A stretch of 64,000 bases of DNA from Cannabis sativa (lineage: Eukaryota > Streptophyta > Magnoliopsida > Rosales > Cannabaceae), in contig NC_083603.1 in the NCBI RefSeq assembly GCF_029168945.1, forward strand, positions 17,236,001-17,300,000, given 5' to 3'. Position numbers and translations under genes: made by a program. Shown here piece after piece: positions 1-11,242 of this stretch. The notes beneath the pieces were generated by a model. It saw only the letters and a list, made by a program, of their open reading frames with translations. It did no database searches and was not told the origin of the DNA. Within the stretch, counting starts at the first letter, position 1. Each line of letters begins with the position of its first letter.

Positions 1-745
1 AAGATATGGCTTGATCGTGAAGAAATATTATTTTAGGGTTGATTTATTAATTAAGAGACTTTGTGGAGTCTAATTCATAAATATTATAAATGACAATTTT
101 ATTTAATAATTATTTTAATTATTAAATAAATACTTTTGGCATTTATAGGGTTGACATTGCAAAAAGTGGTATTTGTGAAAAATAGATAAAATAGTTGAGA
201 AAAATGGCAAAAATGAAACTAGTGTAGGGCCCACTATGTGGTCGGCCACTAGGTGCCAATTTTACTCTATTTTTATCAATTTTTTATTTTAAATAATTAA
301 ACCCTAACCTTAGTGGAAATTAGTATAAAAGGAAGGCTATGGTCTCATTATCCAACTAATGCCTCTAAAGCTAAAAACCTAGTTTTCTCTCTAGGTTTAT
401 GAGACCTATTCCTTCTTCTTCCTCTAATTTGAAAATACCATAGCCTTTCTCCACAAAACAAAATTCAACCATTAGTGATTTAGTGCATGCCCACACATAA
501 CAAGTGAGTCCTCAATCATAGTATGTAAGACTGTGAAGAATCCAAACAATAATAAGGAGAATCGAGCTCAGATCTTGGTGATACTCTGCTACATAAAGGA
601 TACAAGGGCTAGAGATCTGAGCGGGATGAGTTATTTAATTCTGCTGCAACCACTATAAGGTTTCTCATACATTTTATGTGTTTATTTTCATCGTTTTAGA
701 AATTCATATTAGGATGTTAAAAACATACTTGTTAGTAAATATGTA
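1..745 (+). repeat. Truncated, diverged LTR of the element A family
   Basis: The stretch matches, with many substitutions, the 3' two thirds of the LTR seen complete at 31075-32984 in the same orientation. Shared words include the cut-site-like region near 50, the 'cggccac' motif near 240, the TATA-like 'agtataaaag' near 320 and 'aaggtttctcatac' near 658. The left part lies outside the window. The LTR end and the primer binding site appear deleted: sequence jumps from 'acatacttgttagta' (about 724-738) into leader-like sequence. It is the oldest-looking member of this family in the window. Confidence 0.75.
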
Positions 746-1290
746 ATTTGGATGTGATTCATATTTATCTATGTGTTTATTGATGATTGATTGATGTTTG
801 TGAAATTTTTACGTAAAATAATTAGATTTTTGTTCTGGAATTATTTTTATTGGATAGTAGGGAAAAAAATTAAGCAATTCACTTTTTTACAGAACTTAAT
901 TTCAATTTTATTTGAATTAGTTATGAGTTTTTGAAAATTAGAAAAATCTTAGGGGTGTCACGCGCGGACACCCGTGTCACACGGGGTGCACGCGAGTTCG
1001 GATAAGGGGATGTCCAAGTATTCTCTGTTAGAGACAAAAATTCGTGTCTGAACAGGGGTCGTGCACGCCCGGAAAGGCTGCATGCAGCCTCCCTGTGCGT
1101 GATTTCTCGGCCAGGCCTTCCCCATCACGCGTGCGGATGGTATGCAATGCATACCATCCGTACCAAATGCAAATTTTTTCAATTTTTTCATTTTTTCATG
1201 CTTTTTCATGGAATTAATTTCGAATTTTTTGTGTAATTTTGTATTTAGATTTTTATTTTTCATATTTCAAATCTAATTATCACATTTTTC
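746..1290 (+). repeat. Leader remnant of the same old LTR element
   Basis: This stretch resembles the reverse complement of 10780-11170 in element A: 'tgatgattgattgatgtttgtga' type words, 'ctggaattatttttattggatag', then a GC-rich block with CGCG words at 960-1150. It stops abruptly near 1290 where gypsy protease sequence starts. No coding capacity is evident. Confidence 0.65.
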
Positions 1291-1299
1291 ATATTCTTT

Positions 1300-2060
1300 A
1301 TACTCAGTATTATTTGATTCTGGAGCTACGAACTCTTACATTGCTAGTAGAGTGATTGATAAATTGGATAGGCCCTGTGATAGTTATGCAGTAGGGTTTA
1401 GAACCCTACTACCTAATGAAGGATTAGTTATCTCTAGAAGCTGGATTAGATCTATGCCAGTTAGAGTGGATGGTAGAGAACTGGGTGCTGACTTAGTTGA
1501 GTTATCCACAAAAGACTTTGATATCATTCTAGGAATGGATATTTCCTATATAAGTATGCAAAATTATCTTTATGGGGAGAGATATGAAATTTACACAGAT
1601 CACAAAAGTCTCAAGTACTTCTTTACTCAGAAAGATTTGATCATGAGACAATGATGATGGTTAGAGCTAGTGAAAGATTGTGATTGTGAGATTTTGTATA
1701 ATCCTGGGAAAGCTGATGTAGTAGAGCAGAAACGATCCCAGGAAGATATCCAGTTCTAAGTTGATTTTTTCCCATTTAGTAATAGAGATGACTAGGGCTG
1801 GTATTTAGTTTGTGGTTGGCAAGCTTAATAATTTGACTATCCAGTCTAACCTATTAGAAAGGGTTAGAAATGCACAAATGTAAGACCTTGAGTTATTAAA
1901 ATCCCATAAAGAAGTCCTACCTAGTAGGGCTAAGGACTTTTCAATTTTTGAGAGTGGAATGCTTCGGTACAAGGATCGAGTTTAAGCTCTAGCTAGTGAT
2001 GGAACCAGGAAGGATCGAGTTTATGCTCTAGTAGTGCATAACTTTTCAGTCCCAGAATTA
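1300..2060 (+). pseudogene. Ty3/gypsy fragment: protease fused to RNase H by deletion, then decayed integrase start
   Basis: The frame beginning near 1313 reads a retropepsin with the active site DSGATNSYIA and the later motif IILGMD. It then passes without a stop into the C-terminal part of a gypsy RNase H (YEIYTDHKSLKYFF, then WLELVKDCDCEILYNPGKAD to about 1730). The whole reverse transcriptase is missing between about 1545 and 1560, so this is an internal deletion that kept the frame. Two consecutive TGA codons at 1652-1657 sit where gypsy proteins normally have two arginines, consistent with C-to-T changes. After 1760, traces of the region before the integrase zinc finger (LERVRNAQM, SGMLRYKDRV) are broken by stops. 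Known family: chromovirus-like gypsy; the exact lineage is inferred. Confidence 0.8.
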
Positions 2061-2909
2061 ACACTTAAAGAGAATCAACATTCAACCCGTTAGGAAAGTT
2101 AGAATTCCATAATTGTAGATTATGTTTCCAGCCATTCACATTATTAGATTCCCTAAACAAAAGTTGTAAGAATCATCTTCTCTGAGAAACTTTAACGAGT
2201 AAATCAAAAAAACTAATAACATGAATATGAGTTCATGATTACTCAAACTTTATGCCAATCTACTATTGATCATTGTTATGATATGAATTAAGTCTTTATG
2301 GTAAACAACATGTTAGAAAAAGATAGCTTTATTCATATCGGTCCTTGCATATAATCTCTATTATATACAACACCTTCACTTAGATATCATACTACATTTG
2401 TAATTTGAACTGAGATTACTTCCACTGAAGAACGGGCATTAGTGAACCGTACTAGCAACCATTGATTAAAGATTCTATAATTTTAATATGTTGCTGACAG
2501 TTTTATTCATAGCTAAATGATCTTAATTTTCTGTACAACTACAAGTCACAACCTCATATATAAATAAAGAATTTTTTGATATTTATATATAAATTATTTA
2601 ATAATGAATATTAATAATTTAATATTTATACATATATTAAAATGTTCAAACTCTTTATTAATAATTAGAAATATCTTATAGGCTTTTTAAGACATAAACC
2701 GTAACACTCACATGCGCACCAAATCTAGAGATCAAAACTAGAGATGATAAAATTGATCTTTTTTTTTTTTAATTTGGATTGTTGCGTGAGTTGCGATGTG
2801 GATTGCAAATTGAGTTGGGTTGCAATTTGGGTTACAACTTGAGTTACAATCTGGATTGTGATTTGAGTTGAGTTGCGATTTGAATTGCTATGTGTAGGGA
2901 CGAAGCTCC
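2061..2909. other. No gene seen; AT-rich DNA with a GT-rich degenerate minisatellite
   Basis: 2061-2700 is AT-rich with no ORF and no family recognised. About 2770-2890 holds a run of roughly 15-bp imperfect units built on TTGNGNTTTGNGTTG (for example 'gagttgggttgcaatttggg'). Element A is inserted at the end of this stretch, in target GCTCC (2905-2909). Confidence 0.5.
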
Positions 2910-4806
2910 TGTTGGAATTTATTTTACCAGGATCTTAGATCTACTCACAAGTATGTTGTTTAAACACCCTAAATATGAACTTTCTAAAACGATAAATTAA
3001 ACACATATAAAGTTAAGAAAACCTTACATTGATGCAGCGGAATTAATGTCTCCTTCCGCTCAGATCTCTAACCCTTGTATCCAAACTGTAGTAGAGTATA
3101 ATCAAGATCTGAGCCCGAATGTCCTTCTTCTTCAAGTTTGATCCTTCACAGTCTTCCAATCTATGATTGAGTTACTGCTTGCTGTGTGTGGGCACCCACT
3201 CTTTCACTAGGGCCGAAATTGATGAAGGGAAAAGAGAAGAGAGGGTTTCAGCCAGGTATAGAAAGTGGGGAAGGCTCAGTTTTTCTGAAGAGAGAAATTT
3301 CTGTCAGAAGATGATATGAAAACTTGTGTTTTGACTGAGCCATCACTTTCTATTTATAGGCAACTACTAGGTTTCGGTTAGGAATTATTTGGCATTAAAA
3401 TAATTAAAATATTAATTTGAAATTCCTCAAATAGTGGCCGGCCATGGTGGAGTTTATGGGCCCCACTTGATTTTGCAGTTTTATCAAATTTTATTTCTAT
3501 TTTCTCAAAAACGCCAATTTTCCAATTCTAACCTTTTAAATGCCAAAACTAATTATTTAATAACTAAAATAGATTATTAAATAATATTGTCATTTAATTT
3601 AATTATTAACTAGACATATAAAGTCCATTAATAAATAAATAAACCTAGAATCTCTTTTCTTTACAATTTCACCCCTGCTTAGTGAAAATTCATAAAGTTA
3701 GACATAGTCTAACTTTAGAATTATAATTGATCAATCACGAATCAATTAATGAGTCTTACAAGCATAATGTTCTCAACTAGAATGGGGACCATGGATCTAT
3801 ATGCTGAGCTTCCAATAAGTGAACCAAATTTACCAAGTAAATTCCTACTTATTAATTCTTCGTTGAATCCACTCTTAGAACTTAGAATTGCACTCTCAGA
3901 ATTATATAGAGCATATTATATGTTTCACGATATCAATATGCTATCTCATTTAACCATTGTTATAATCTTATTGTGATTTAAAGATCCTCTATATAGATGA
4001 TCTACATCGAGATGGGATTTCTTTACCGTTCTCACCCCTCAATGTATTTTGCCCCTTAAAACACTTAGCTACCTGTAAATGGTGTTTAGTGATCTAATGA
4101 TTAGTCAGTTAAACAAGAGCTCATCCATTTACTTCTATTTGCTAAGCTCGAAGGGAATCATCACTTGACTTCTATACACCAGTAGAAGCTATAGATTCCA
4201 TATTTTGTTCAGCACTCCCACTCAATCATACTATCATGTTCCCGAAATATACGTATCACCCTGACCTAAAAGTAGGCTTAACTAATAAATCAAAGAACAT
4301 GAATAGCACTCATGAGTTGAGCCTAAGCATATCAGGATTTAGATTCTTTTAATCTTAAGATCGACTACTGATATTGACTTGGAAAGATATATATAACGGT
4401 AAGTTTGTAATATCTTAACTTAGTTGCAATATCAGTCCAGTCCAATGTATACTCCATACATTCGAAACTAGTATACTTTACTAATGTCCTGGAAAGAACA
4501 TAACACTTACTCCAAGTGTAAGTACACATCATCGCTGATTATCACATTAGTGTAAATCCAATAACACTGATGAAACAGGGACCAAGTCTTTTGATTCATA
4601 TGATCACAATCACATCCCACTGTGTTGACGATACTGTGATTGTGAATAAACATATGATCTGGATTTAACTGATTCTGTGTATAATAGTAACAAACATATT
4701 AAACCATTAGCATGTAAAATTCACGCAAACATCAATCACTTCAAATTTCTTATATTGATAACTAATCAGATTGTAAAGAGTTTTATTTAGGGCATAAAAC
4801 CCAACA
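2910..4806 (-). repeat. 3' LTR of element A
   Basis: A 1897-bp LTR. Read on - it begins TGTTGGGTTTTATGCCC and ends CCTGGTAAAATAAATTCCAACA-like. A TATA-like 'ctataaatag' on - lies at 3350-3359. The pair with 11243-13133 differs at only scattered positions and small indels (for example an extra 'aagtt' near 3010). Confidence 0.93.
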
Positions 4807-4820
4807 AACTCCCACTTGCA
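4807..4820 (-). promoter_or_regulatory. Polypurine tract of element A
   Basis: On the - strand the bases just before the 3' LTR read AGTGCAAGTGGGAGTT, the usual copia plus-strand primer form. The same tract lies beside the LTR of element B at 46848-46861. Confidence 0.8.
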
Positions 4821-6540
4821 CTAACATAAAACAAACTGTGCAAATAGGTCAATCTGATGTCTTGATCTTCAGATCAAGTGTAGTATATTTGAATCCACCC
4901 AAACTTCTGGAAACTAGTTCATAAATAAACTTATGAAACATCCTTTACTATATGCTTTACTCATCAAGGGATACTGAAATCTTTACTGTTTTTAAAAGCA
5001 CATCTGAATAAACAGAAGACATATCTCTCATATTTTAAAATATGTAATTGAGATAATACAGTGTAGACTTTTCTTCAGCAATATAACTTTCTAGTATTTT
5101 CGAATAGACAAAGTTATAGTTCTTCTCTGGTAGAGCTTGAATCATTATACAATAATTCCTCCACCCCAAAGTAAGCACCATCTCAAAGATCTCGAAATGA
5201 GTTGGTGAGACACAAGGACAACTGATACACAGTTCCTTAATATCTAACATATAGATCACTTTCATAAATCTTTCTTGAATATCTTCTAATGTTCCCTATT
5301 TGATTACATCTCAGATAGCTCCCACTCAATAGCAGATGTCTGGTTAAATAATACTTTTAACCTCTGATTGTTTGGAAAGTTACCTAGTTATGACTTTTGT
5401 ATTAGTCTAAAACTTTAAATTAAGACTAAGTCATCAACATAGCAGACCAGTATTTGAAGTGAAAAATACATGCCAAAGATAAAGTAATCAAAATTAAGAT
5501 ACCATAAAATTTTATGAGGATTAAGAATTCTAGATTCAAGTCATTCGAATAGACTGAACTAGAGTTCTTTATCTTATTCTCATAATTCTGATAAGCTATT
5601 CCTATCCATGTAAATGGTTAGATTTGCTTTTCAGTAGTGTTCTTAAGTATCTATCACAAGTATCAACCTGATGAAGATGGGTATAGAACTTTAAAATTCT
5701 CCCACTCAATTAAGGTAGTGTGAAACTTTTCCAAAGAACTTTCATAGGTATCAAATTTTACTTGCAACAGTAAAATCGAAATGGAACATACAATCAAGAT
5801 CAAGGATTTATATTGATAATAGCTGACTCATTATATTACTTCCATGTTTAAAGAAAATATGTGTTACATAGGGAATTGTGGAATAGACTCCACCCCTAAG
5901 AATATACATATAGGGTACTTGTGGATAACCTCCACCCCTAAGTATATAGAGATTATGATCCACCTCTAAAGGTTGTAAAGATCATGATTCTCTTAGTGTG
6001 ATAGAGTTTATGTGGAGTTGAATACTATCCAGAGTTCATTAGATATAAAAGATCATTGAACTGCATAGTTTTCTTAACTTTTCTCCACCCCTATCAGATC
6101 AAAAGATCCTTTTATTAAACAAATTCTTAATAATTGTATTAGAATTAACAATTATTAGTAAACATAGAAATAGTTCTAGTGTTTATGTATTATAACTCTA
6201 TGAAGAGTTGTAATTATAATAGAATTTGCATCAATAATAAAAACACGCACACATACAAACATATAAATATAATGTGGTAATAGTTGATGAAGATAAAATA
6301 AATGAAGCTCAATCTCATAATTTGCAATATTGAATTTCGAAAATAAAAGAATACTTTATTAATAAAATAAAAAAAAGTGTATTGCAACAATATGAGAGAA
6401 ACAGGGATAAATATCCCTAAATAAAATTTGAAATCCAAATTGTCTTTAAACTAAAACAATTAATTCAAAAAAATGAAGAGCTTCATCTTCATCTGGACGA
6501 CTTCACCCTTGGTCCAGCTTTCAAATCCAACTCATTGAGT
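4821..6540 (-). other. Noncoding 3' region of element A with repeated purine-tract motifs
   Basis: This 1.7-kb stretch lies between gag and the 3' LTR, where pol would be expected, and has no recognisable pol motif. On + it repeats 'ctccacccct' or 'ctcccactcaat' words at about 5159, 5319, 5697, 5888, 5929, 5958 and 6082. On the element's own strand these are polypurine-tract-like (AGGGGTGGAG, AGTGGGAG). Confidence 0.6.
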
Positions 6541-6631
6541 TCAAGTAGCTTGGCATATAAGAAGAAGAAAACAAATAAACAAAGTTAGTCCAAAATCATA
6601 AATCCAATTGGATAACAATTCACTAAAACTC

Positions 6632-7475
6632 TTAAAGTTTATAAATAAAAATACCTTGTTTCTTTGCAAGAAGTTTAGGACATTGGGGTTTCCAATGACC
6701 TTTTTCATTGCAATAGAAACACTTTCCTTTAAGTGTAGCATCACTAGAAGGAGCAGCCTTTTTATTCTTCATGGCTTTTGTTCGCTTCTTGGTGTTCTTC
6801 CACTTCTTCTTCGATTTGGGCTTCGAAGCAGAGACAACATTTGCTTCAGGTTTCATCGTCCCATTACCATTCCCAGGATTATGAGGTTTACTCCCTTTCT
6901 TCTTGGGTCCTCCAATCAAATTTTCATAAGTTTGAAGGTCATTGACTAATTCATGAAAGTCAATTTCCTTCTTATTCATGACATAATTTGATGTGTATGG
7001 TAGAAATGCTGGAGTTAGGCTATTCAAGATAAGGCTTACTTGAGTAGCACTGTCCATTTCAGCACCATGATCCTGGGCTTCTTGGAAATAACTTGACATT
7101 AGGAGAACATGGTCACGCACGTTTTGATGAGGTTCCATCCGTGCATTAATGTACTTCTTAGTCGTGTCAAAGCGTGACTGAAGTGATGCCTTACCGAATA
7201 GCTCATTTAACTTCGTCATTACTTCAGCAGCCTTTTTGGTTTTAGAAAACCGAGTTTTGAGGGTGTCAACCATGCTAGAAAGCATAAAGTATAGAGCTTT
7301 GTCATTTGCTTTCTGCCAACGCTCATACTTTTCTTTCACAGCTTTGGATGCATTGTCCCCAGGCACTTCAGGTGACGGCTCAGTTAAAACAAACAAGGCA
7401 CTTTCTCCTATGAGAGCAATATTAATGTTCTCATTCCACTTATTAAAGTTAGATCCATTCAGCTTGTTTTTCAGT
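6632..7475 (-). pseudogene. gag: Gag of element A (UBN2 type with CCHC zinc knuckle), frameshifted near the N-terminus
   Basis: The long frame runs from about 7470 down to 6632. It starts with residues KLNGSNFNKWNENINIAL, then FVLTEP, the usual start of copia gag proteins of the UBN2 family. It ends with a zinc knuckle CFYCNEKGHWKPQC, about 15 residues before the stop. In between, the Lys-rich stretch is typical of nucleic-acid-binding gag tails. The likely start (MNPMLSLLTE, ATG near 7491) is in another frame: one extra A in an A run near 7465 separates the two, so the copy is probably null or makes an N-terminally shortened protein. The gag would form virus-like particles and bind element RNA. 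The protein stops right after the knuckle instead of running into protease, which is why the element is called gag-only. Confidence 0.88.
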
Positions 7476-7675
7476 CAACAGAGATAACATGGGATTCATT
7501 TTGATAATACAGGATACTACAAAATAATAGAAAACAACAAATAGAAATTAATAATGGTTTAACACAAAATCAATTCAAAAATTATAAGCACATAGCAAAT
7601 AGGAATGATATGAGAAAATACTTCAAAAATTCAATCCTAAATAATTTCCAAGGTTTTTCAACAAACTGATATCAG

Positions 7676-8000
7676 TGTCCCGTTTAGGTGAGAGTCAAAG
7701 CTACCATCCATTGAATAGAGTTGTCAGCTCATCTAAAATGTTAAACATTCTAGCAACCTTTTATTCGATCAAGATTGGAATCCAACGTTGTCCCGTTTAG
7801 GCGAGAGTTAAGGCTATTCTATCTTATGAGCCACTACCATTGTTTCGCAATTTGTAAGTCAAATATGGTCGCCACCATTAGGGTGATCCATACCATATAA
7901 AACACTTACAAACTACTTATCTTTCGAGATTACACGGTGCGAAATTGCTAATGAACGTTCCTCCATTAGGGAGGATTACTCACTAAAACAAACGCGATGT
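7676..8000 (-). other. Conserved leader block 1 (element A)
   Basis: Almost the same sequence recurs in element B at 51551-51905, although sequence on both sides has drifted. It contains two internal pairs: 'tgtcccgtttagg(c/t)gagagt' at about 7676 and 7788, and 'cattaggg(t/a)gg/gatc'-like words near 7880 and 7968. The + strand word 'cgagatta(c/a)acggtgcgaaattgc' is also shared. No coding frame spans it. Confidence 0.65.
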
Positions 8001-9586
8001 AAAACCCACAATGGAGATCGAATATCTTAATAATAATAAAGCTCATTCTTTAAAATGTATTTTCTTTATTATTCTAATAAATAAATTCTCATTAAATTCG
8101 AAATTTAGAATTGAAATTCAAAAATAAGAATTTAATATAATATTTATAAAATTATACTTAGATGGTGATTGAAATAAAAATTAATTATTTCCATCTTAGT
8201 AATAATCTTAAATATAAATATTAAGGAAATTAATTTAAGTTGAATTAAATTAGATTAATTAGCAACTTAAAAATTTCCTTTGAGAATATATTTATTGTAT
8301 TCGAAAAATTAAAGTATAATAACTATACAATTTTCGAAAAATAATAAAAGGAAAAGAAATACTTCAAGCAAAAATATCACCTATCTAGATTTTCTTTTGA
8401 CTAGTTAATTCAATTTCTAATAATATATATATATATTTAAATTCATTTATTTTAAATTAATCAATTAAATGAAAAAATCATTGATTTAAGTTAGCCCAAG
8501 AATTAATTAAAATAAATAATTAATTTACAACTCAATCTATTTTTCAAAAATAAATTCGAAAAATATTTCATAAATAAAATACAATTTTCGAAATTGATTA
8601 AGAAAATAAAGAAAAAATATATATTGAAAATTATTTAAATTTAAGTTGAAAAATTAAATTTCAACCTAAAAATAATTTTCTATTTAATTAAGTGTCATGA
8701 AAAATAAATAAATATTAAGTATCATGATGAGAATCAACTTAGATATTTAAATTTTTCAAGTTAATTAAATGTATTAAATTCAAGAAATAAATAATTAAGT
8801 GTAGAGTAGGCTTAATTATTAATTTCTAGTTTAATACTAGGAAAAATATATTTAAATAAAATTGTACCAAAATTAATTATTTAAATAATTAATTTCACAA
8901 TGTATAATATTTTCCTATTAAATATTAGTAATAATAAGTAGTCTAGAGATAACTATCTAGAAAATATCTTATTTGACTAAGTATCTTTTCAACAAAAATT
9001 TGAAAAATATCTAATTTAAGTTATATAGAAAAAATCTAAAACTTAAATAATTTCAAATTTAGATTTAATTAAATATCAAAAATTAAGTTGTAACCACTTA
9101 ATTTGAAGATATCTTTTTAAGTTAATATTCGAAAAAGATATTAACCTAAAAAATATCTAAAATATTCCATTTTAAGTTAATATTCGAAAAGATATTAACT
9201 TAAAAAATATCTCAAGAATCTTTAATAACTAATGCCTAGGATTCCTCAACTTGATTTAAAATTTAAATAAAATATTCAAATTTAAGTTAGATAAGAAAAA
9301 TCAGTTTATACAACTAATTTATAACTTAAATAGGAATATTTAATTAAATAAGTTCCAGAAAGAATCTAGTTAGTTAAAATTCTATATTTAATTAAATACA
9401 AGAAAAATACAAATAGTTTGTCTAGAAATAATATCTAAACTAAAAGTATTTTTCTTAAAATTAACTTTAAAATATTAAAATGAAAATAAATTTCATATAT
9501 TTTAAAAGTTAATTATGTTGCTAATTCAATTTTATTAGGTCAAACTAATATAATTAACCTAGTATAGTTATTCAAATCAGGCAAAT

Positions 9587-9678
9587 GGGCCTTCACAATT
9601 GGGGTAGTTCATGTGAGGGGGTGATGGGTTCAGTATGTCGTACCCACTTCTATGGCTCCCAACTCTCACACAAGGCCC
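9587..9678 (-). ncRNA. Conserved leader hairpin (element A copy)
   Basis: The 92-base block begins GGGCCTT and ends AAGGCCC, which pair. Inside, TGTGAG pairs with CTCACA, and GGGT...ACCC can form an inner stem. Element B has the same 92-base block at 53840-53931 with only a few changes. A structured RNA element in the leader, such as a packaging or dimerisation signal, is inferred from pairing plus conservation only. Confidence 0.5.
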
Positions 9679-11227
9679 AAAAGAGAGGAATTTAACCTTA
9701 AAATAAATAACTGTTATTAATTGAATAGGTCCAATAACTAATGGACCTTAAATAAAATCTATCATAATGTGACATTTTATTTAGCAACAACCTATATGCA
9801 TCTATATAATAAAATAAACACATAGGCTCACACAGGTACACACTTGGATGGATCCTATCATGTTGCTAGGTCATACACAGATGAAAGAAGATTGTAAAAT
9901 TTACTTGTTACAAATTATTAACTTGACCAAGGGAGCTTTGAGTTAAAATTAGATCATTGGATCTGTCAACAAGTTAACCATGGCTATTTGCAATCAAGTA
10001 ATAATAAGTTTTGAAAAACTTACACATAAGCTAAAACCATATACTCCTGCAACAAGGTTAGCTGGATAGTTGTAAGTAAGATTTATTTAATTTTAAATAA
10101 ATTAATTTCGAAAAAATAAATAATTAAATAAAAAAAATAAAATTTAATTTTCGAAAAATTAAAAAAAATATTTATTTTCGAAAATATAAAAAAAAAATTA
10201 TTAATTTAAATTTTCGAAATTATTAAAAAAAATATTTAAAATTAAACCTACAATTTTGAAAAATTAGGTTTCAACTAACCTAAATGTCATTTCAAAATTT
10301 GCTAACTACTTTTAAAAATTAAATGTTACTTTATAAATAAAAATTAGAAAAGATAAATTAAATATCTTTTTCAGATTTTAAATTTAATTTAAATAAATAA
10401 CAAAATTTAAACGTTAGCAAAATATCTTACATCTATTTAAAATTACATGATTATAATTATCTTATTTTAAATTTAAATAAGGTCAAAATATTTTAAAAAA
10501 AAAATAATTTAAAAAATTTAATATTTGACCCTAAATTTAAAAATAAGATAAGATATAATCAAATTTAAAAATAAGATAGATAATTAAGCAAAAAGATAGA
10601 TATTTACTAATTTCAAATTCAAATAACACTAATATCATGAATTAAATTAAAAAAAAATATATTAAATTAATTCATTATGATAATTAGAGTTGAATTAGGA
10701 ATAGTAAATATATAAATACAAAACTATACAAAAAATCGGAAGTTAATTCCATGAAAAAGCATGAAAAAACGAAGAAAAACGAAAATTTTGGGAGCTGTAC
10801 ACTGTCCGCGTGCGCGTCCCTGGGAGACAGCCGAGAAAACTCGGCAGAATAGGGGACTTTGCAGGCTATGCGCGCGCGGAATGGGGCACCAGACGAGGTC
10901 CGCGCGTGGATGAGGAATTCAGACAAGAAATTTGTCTGAATCCGCGCGCTCGTGTGAGTGCACAACCTCCTTATCTTTTTTCGAATCTTCAAAAAATCAT
11001 AACTGATTCAAATTAAATCGAAATTGAGTTCTATAAAAAAGTAACTTGCTTAATTTTTTCCATACTATCCAATAAAAATAATTCCAGAAACAAAATTTCA
11101 ATTATTTTTCAGGAAAATTCACAAACATCAATCAATCATCATATAACACTCAATACAACATGAAACCATCCAAATAACAAACAATCGTTTTAAAGTCCAA
11201 ATTTCATGCAAGTAAATCAATTACCAT

Positions 11228-11240
11228 GGCTCTGAGGCCA
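11228..11240 (-). promoter_or_regulatory. Primer binding site of element A (initiator Met-tRNA type)
   Basis: On - the sequence two bases after the 5' LTR reads TGGCCTCAGAGCC, close to the copia standard TGGTATCAGAGC that pairs with initiator tRNA-Met. It has two changes (CC for TA). Confidence 0.75.
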
Positions 11241-11242
11241 GT

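Larger units (their letters stand above)
7500..11242 (-). other. Long 5' leader of element A
   Basis: About 3.7 kb lie between the 5' LTR and gag, with no ORF of note. It is a mosaic: a GC-rich block at 10795-10975 with CGCG words, very AT-rich tracts at 8040-9560 and 10080-10680, and two blocks strongly conserved in element B (7676-8000 and 9587-9678). Such long leaders are usual in LARD-like elements; what the conserved blocks do is not known. Confidence 0.7.

Noticed and set aside
3749..3976. 75-codon + frame that recurs at 12075-12302 and 47773-48000 with nearly the same protein
   Set aside because: It lies inside LTR copies that are recent duplicates, antisense to the element. The diverged LTRs (31075, 35869, 44950) do not keep it open. 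Conservation is by descent of DNA, not by coding.
6541..6650. Possible intron after the gag zinc knuckle of element A (donor near 6653, pyrimidine-rich tract and AG near 6550)
   Set aside because: The donor and acceptor do not join in phase: the spliced frame meets a stop after two codons.
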